From IMG/VR virus record IMGVR_UViG_3300028115_000123, positions 1-23,292 of that record: DNA of 23,292 bases; one strand, 5' to 3'. The position numbers and the translations under genes are program-made. Under the pieces are notes generated by a model. It was given only the letters and a program-made list of their open reading frames with translations. It was not told the DNA's origin and did no database searches. The stretch is from a virus. Positions 21,838 to 23,292 of the stretch are shown piece by piece; position 1 is the first letter of the stretch, and every line of letters begins with the position of its first letter.

Positions 21838-23292
21838 ATGACACTACCTAATACTATTACCGTTGGTTTAAGAGACCACTCGATGATGTTGGTTGATTGT
21901 AACCAACACCAACTCCAAGAACTGAGAGACTACTTCTCATTTTATGTCCCAGGCCATAAGTTCATGCCGGCTTTCAAATCAAGAAAGTGGGACGGTAAAA
22001 TCAAACTCTTCAATCAGATTACCCGTGAATTAAATACGGGTCTCTACGAACATCTGAAGAAATTCTGTTCTGACCGCATGTATCCTCTCCAACTACAGGA
22101 GACTGCATATGGTCATCCCGCACAATTCAATCATGTGCAACACCAGAATCTAGTTAAGTTCCAAAGCGAACTCAACCTACCGTTCGAACTACGTGACTAT
22201 CAATATGATGCGGTAACCCACGGTATTGAAAAGAAACGGGCAATTCTTCTATCACCTACGGGTAGTGGTAAGTCGTTTATCATCTATAATCTACTACGAT
22301 GGTATCTTGATAACTTTGATAAACAGGTTCTTATCGTTGTTCCGACAACAAGTCTGGTAGAACAGATGTACAAGGATTTTGAAGACTATGGGTATGATGT
22401 CACAGACAATGTGCATCGCATCTATAGTGGTAAGGATAAGACCACCGATAAACCCATCATCATTTCTACGTGGCAGTCAATCTATAAGTTCCCGAAGGAA
22501 TGGTTCGAGACTATGGGGTGCGTGTTTGGTGACGAGGTACACCTGTTCAAAGCAAAGTCTCTGTCAGGTATCATGAACAAGTGTGTCAATGCGGAGTATC
22601 GTTTCGGTACTACAGGTACACTAGATGGTACAGAGACGAACAAACTCGTATTAGAAGGACTCTTTGGCCCGACTAAACGAGTGACCGCAACCAAGGACTT
22701 GCAAGAGAAGGGTACACTGGCAAAATTAGATATATCTGTCCTATTACTGCGTTACCATAATGATGTGTGCCACATGATGAAGGACAAGACCTATCAAGAA
22801 GAGATGGATTATATTGTCACCAATGAGAGTCGTAATAGACTTATAAGTAATCTTGCATTAGACCAAAAAGGTAATACTCTGGTCATGTTTCAGTTCGTAG
22901 AGAAACATGGTAAACCTTTATTTGATATGATTAAGGATAAAGCGGGTGACCGACCAGTGTATTATGTGAGTGGTGAAGTCGAGACAAAAGACCGTGAACA
23001 GATACGTGGTATCGTAGAAGGACAAAAGAATGCAATTATTGTTGCTAGTTTGGGCACTTTCAGTACTGGTATTAATATTAGGAATTTGCATAATATAGTA
23101 TTTGCATCCCCTAGTAAGAGTCAAGTTAAGGTGTTACAATCGATAGGGCGTGGTCTGAGGAAGTCTGACGATGGCTCTGTGACCAAGTTATATGATATTG
23201 CGGATGATATGCACATCAAGTCTCATAAGAACTTTACACTGCGACACAGCGCAGAAAGAATTAAGATATATACTAAGGAACAGTTCCCCTAC
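21838..23292 (+). CDS. uvsW: ATP-dependent DNA/RNA helicase UvsW (3' end outside window)
   Basis: The frame runs open from ATG 21838 to the right edge: 485 residues visible against about 503 for the classical T4 protein, so little is missing. The N-terminal domain (residues 1-110) includes FYVPGHKFMPAFKSRKWDGKIKLF, typical of UvsW. The SF2 helicase core follows: Q-like motif LRDYQYDAV (118-126), motif I SPTGSGKS (139-146), motif II DEVH (232-235), motif III TGTL (259-262), later a VYYVSGEVE segment, ASLGTFSTGINI and motif VI QSIGRGLR. T4 UvsW unwinds R-loops and branched DNA, drives branch migration, and switches replication from origin to recombination mode. It is separated by 15 nt from uvsY. 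An ATG at 21834 is out of frame and stops at once. Confidence 0.95.
   Translation, partial: MTLPNTITVGLRDHSMMLVDCNQHQLQELRDYFSFYVPGHKFMPAFKSRKWDGKIKLFNQITRELNTGLYEHLKKFCSDRMYPLQLQETAYGHPAQFNHVQHQNLVKFQSELNLPFELRDYQYDAVTHGIEKKRAILLSPTGSGKSFIIYNLLRWYLDNFDKQVLIVVPTTSLVEQMYKDFEDYGYDVTDNVHRIYSGKDKTTDKPIIISTWQSIYKFPKEWFETMGCVFGDEVHLFKAKSLSGIMNKCVNAEYRFGTTGTLDGTETNKLVLEGLFGPTKRVTATKDLQEKGTLAKLDISVLLLRYHNDVCHMMKDKTYQEEMDYIVTNESRNRLISNLALDQKGNTLVMFQFVEKHGKPLFDMIKDKAGDRPVYYVSGEVETKDREQIRGIVEGQKNAIIVASLGTFSTGINIRNLHNIVFASPSKSQVKVLQSIGRGLRKSDDGSVTKLYDIADDMHIKSHKNFTLRHSAERIKIYTKEQFPY

Overview
The window is part of the genome of a T4-like myovirus, most probably a marine one of the cyanophage/pelagiphage type. 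The evidence is an unbroken T4-order morphogenesis cluster (neck gp13, gp14, gp15; terminase gp16, gp17; sheath gp18; tube gp19; portal gp20; prohead core gp67/gp68-like; protease gp21; scaffold gp22; major capsid gp23), exact T4 late-promoter boxes (TATAAATA), AT-leaning composition, and a fibre-like protein with the NLYYTTAR repeats typical of marine T4-like phages. The host cannot be fixed from the sequence. No photosynthesis or other host-like metabolic gene is present.

Layout. (1) 1-4847 holds the 3' part of a very large repetitive fibre-like virion gene, cut by the left edge. (2) 4862-16823 holds thirteen tightly packed + strand structural and packaging genes, many joined by TAATG stop/start overlaps or gaps of a few bases. 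Late-promoter boxes precede gp18 and the gp68-like gene. (3) 16824-16938 holds a structured 3' UTR after gp23 and back-to-back terminators for the two strands. (4) 16950-19309 is a - strand cassette: a strong sigma70-type promoter, a DruA/DUF4338-like gene, a ParB-like gene and a tRNA-Gly(UCC). (5) 19335-20774 holds + strand small genes of unknown function behind two sigma70-type promoters, including a 45-codon gene. (6) 20780-23292 holds a second gp19-family (tail-tube fold) protein behind a late promoter, then the recombination genes uvsY and uvsW, the latter cut by the right edge.

How it works together. Region 2 would build and fill the capsid and tail: gp20, gp22, gp67/68 and gp23 assemble the prohead, gp21 cleaves the core and capsid proteins, gp16/gp17 package DNA, gp13/14/15 join head and tail, and gp18/gp19 form the contractile tail. 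UvsY and UvsW belong to T4 recombination-dependent replication and repair. The promoters suggest two timing classes: host-like sigma70 promoters for the accessory genes, the - strand cassette and uvsY, and TATAAATA late promoters for virion genes. The most interesting signals are the DruA-like/ParB-like/tRNA cassette and an inverted repeat at 20776-20807 that joins a late promoter to a ribosome binding site, in the manner of T4 genes whose early transcripts hide the RBS.
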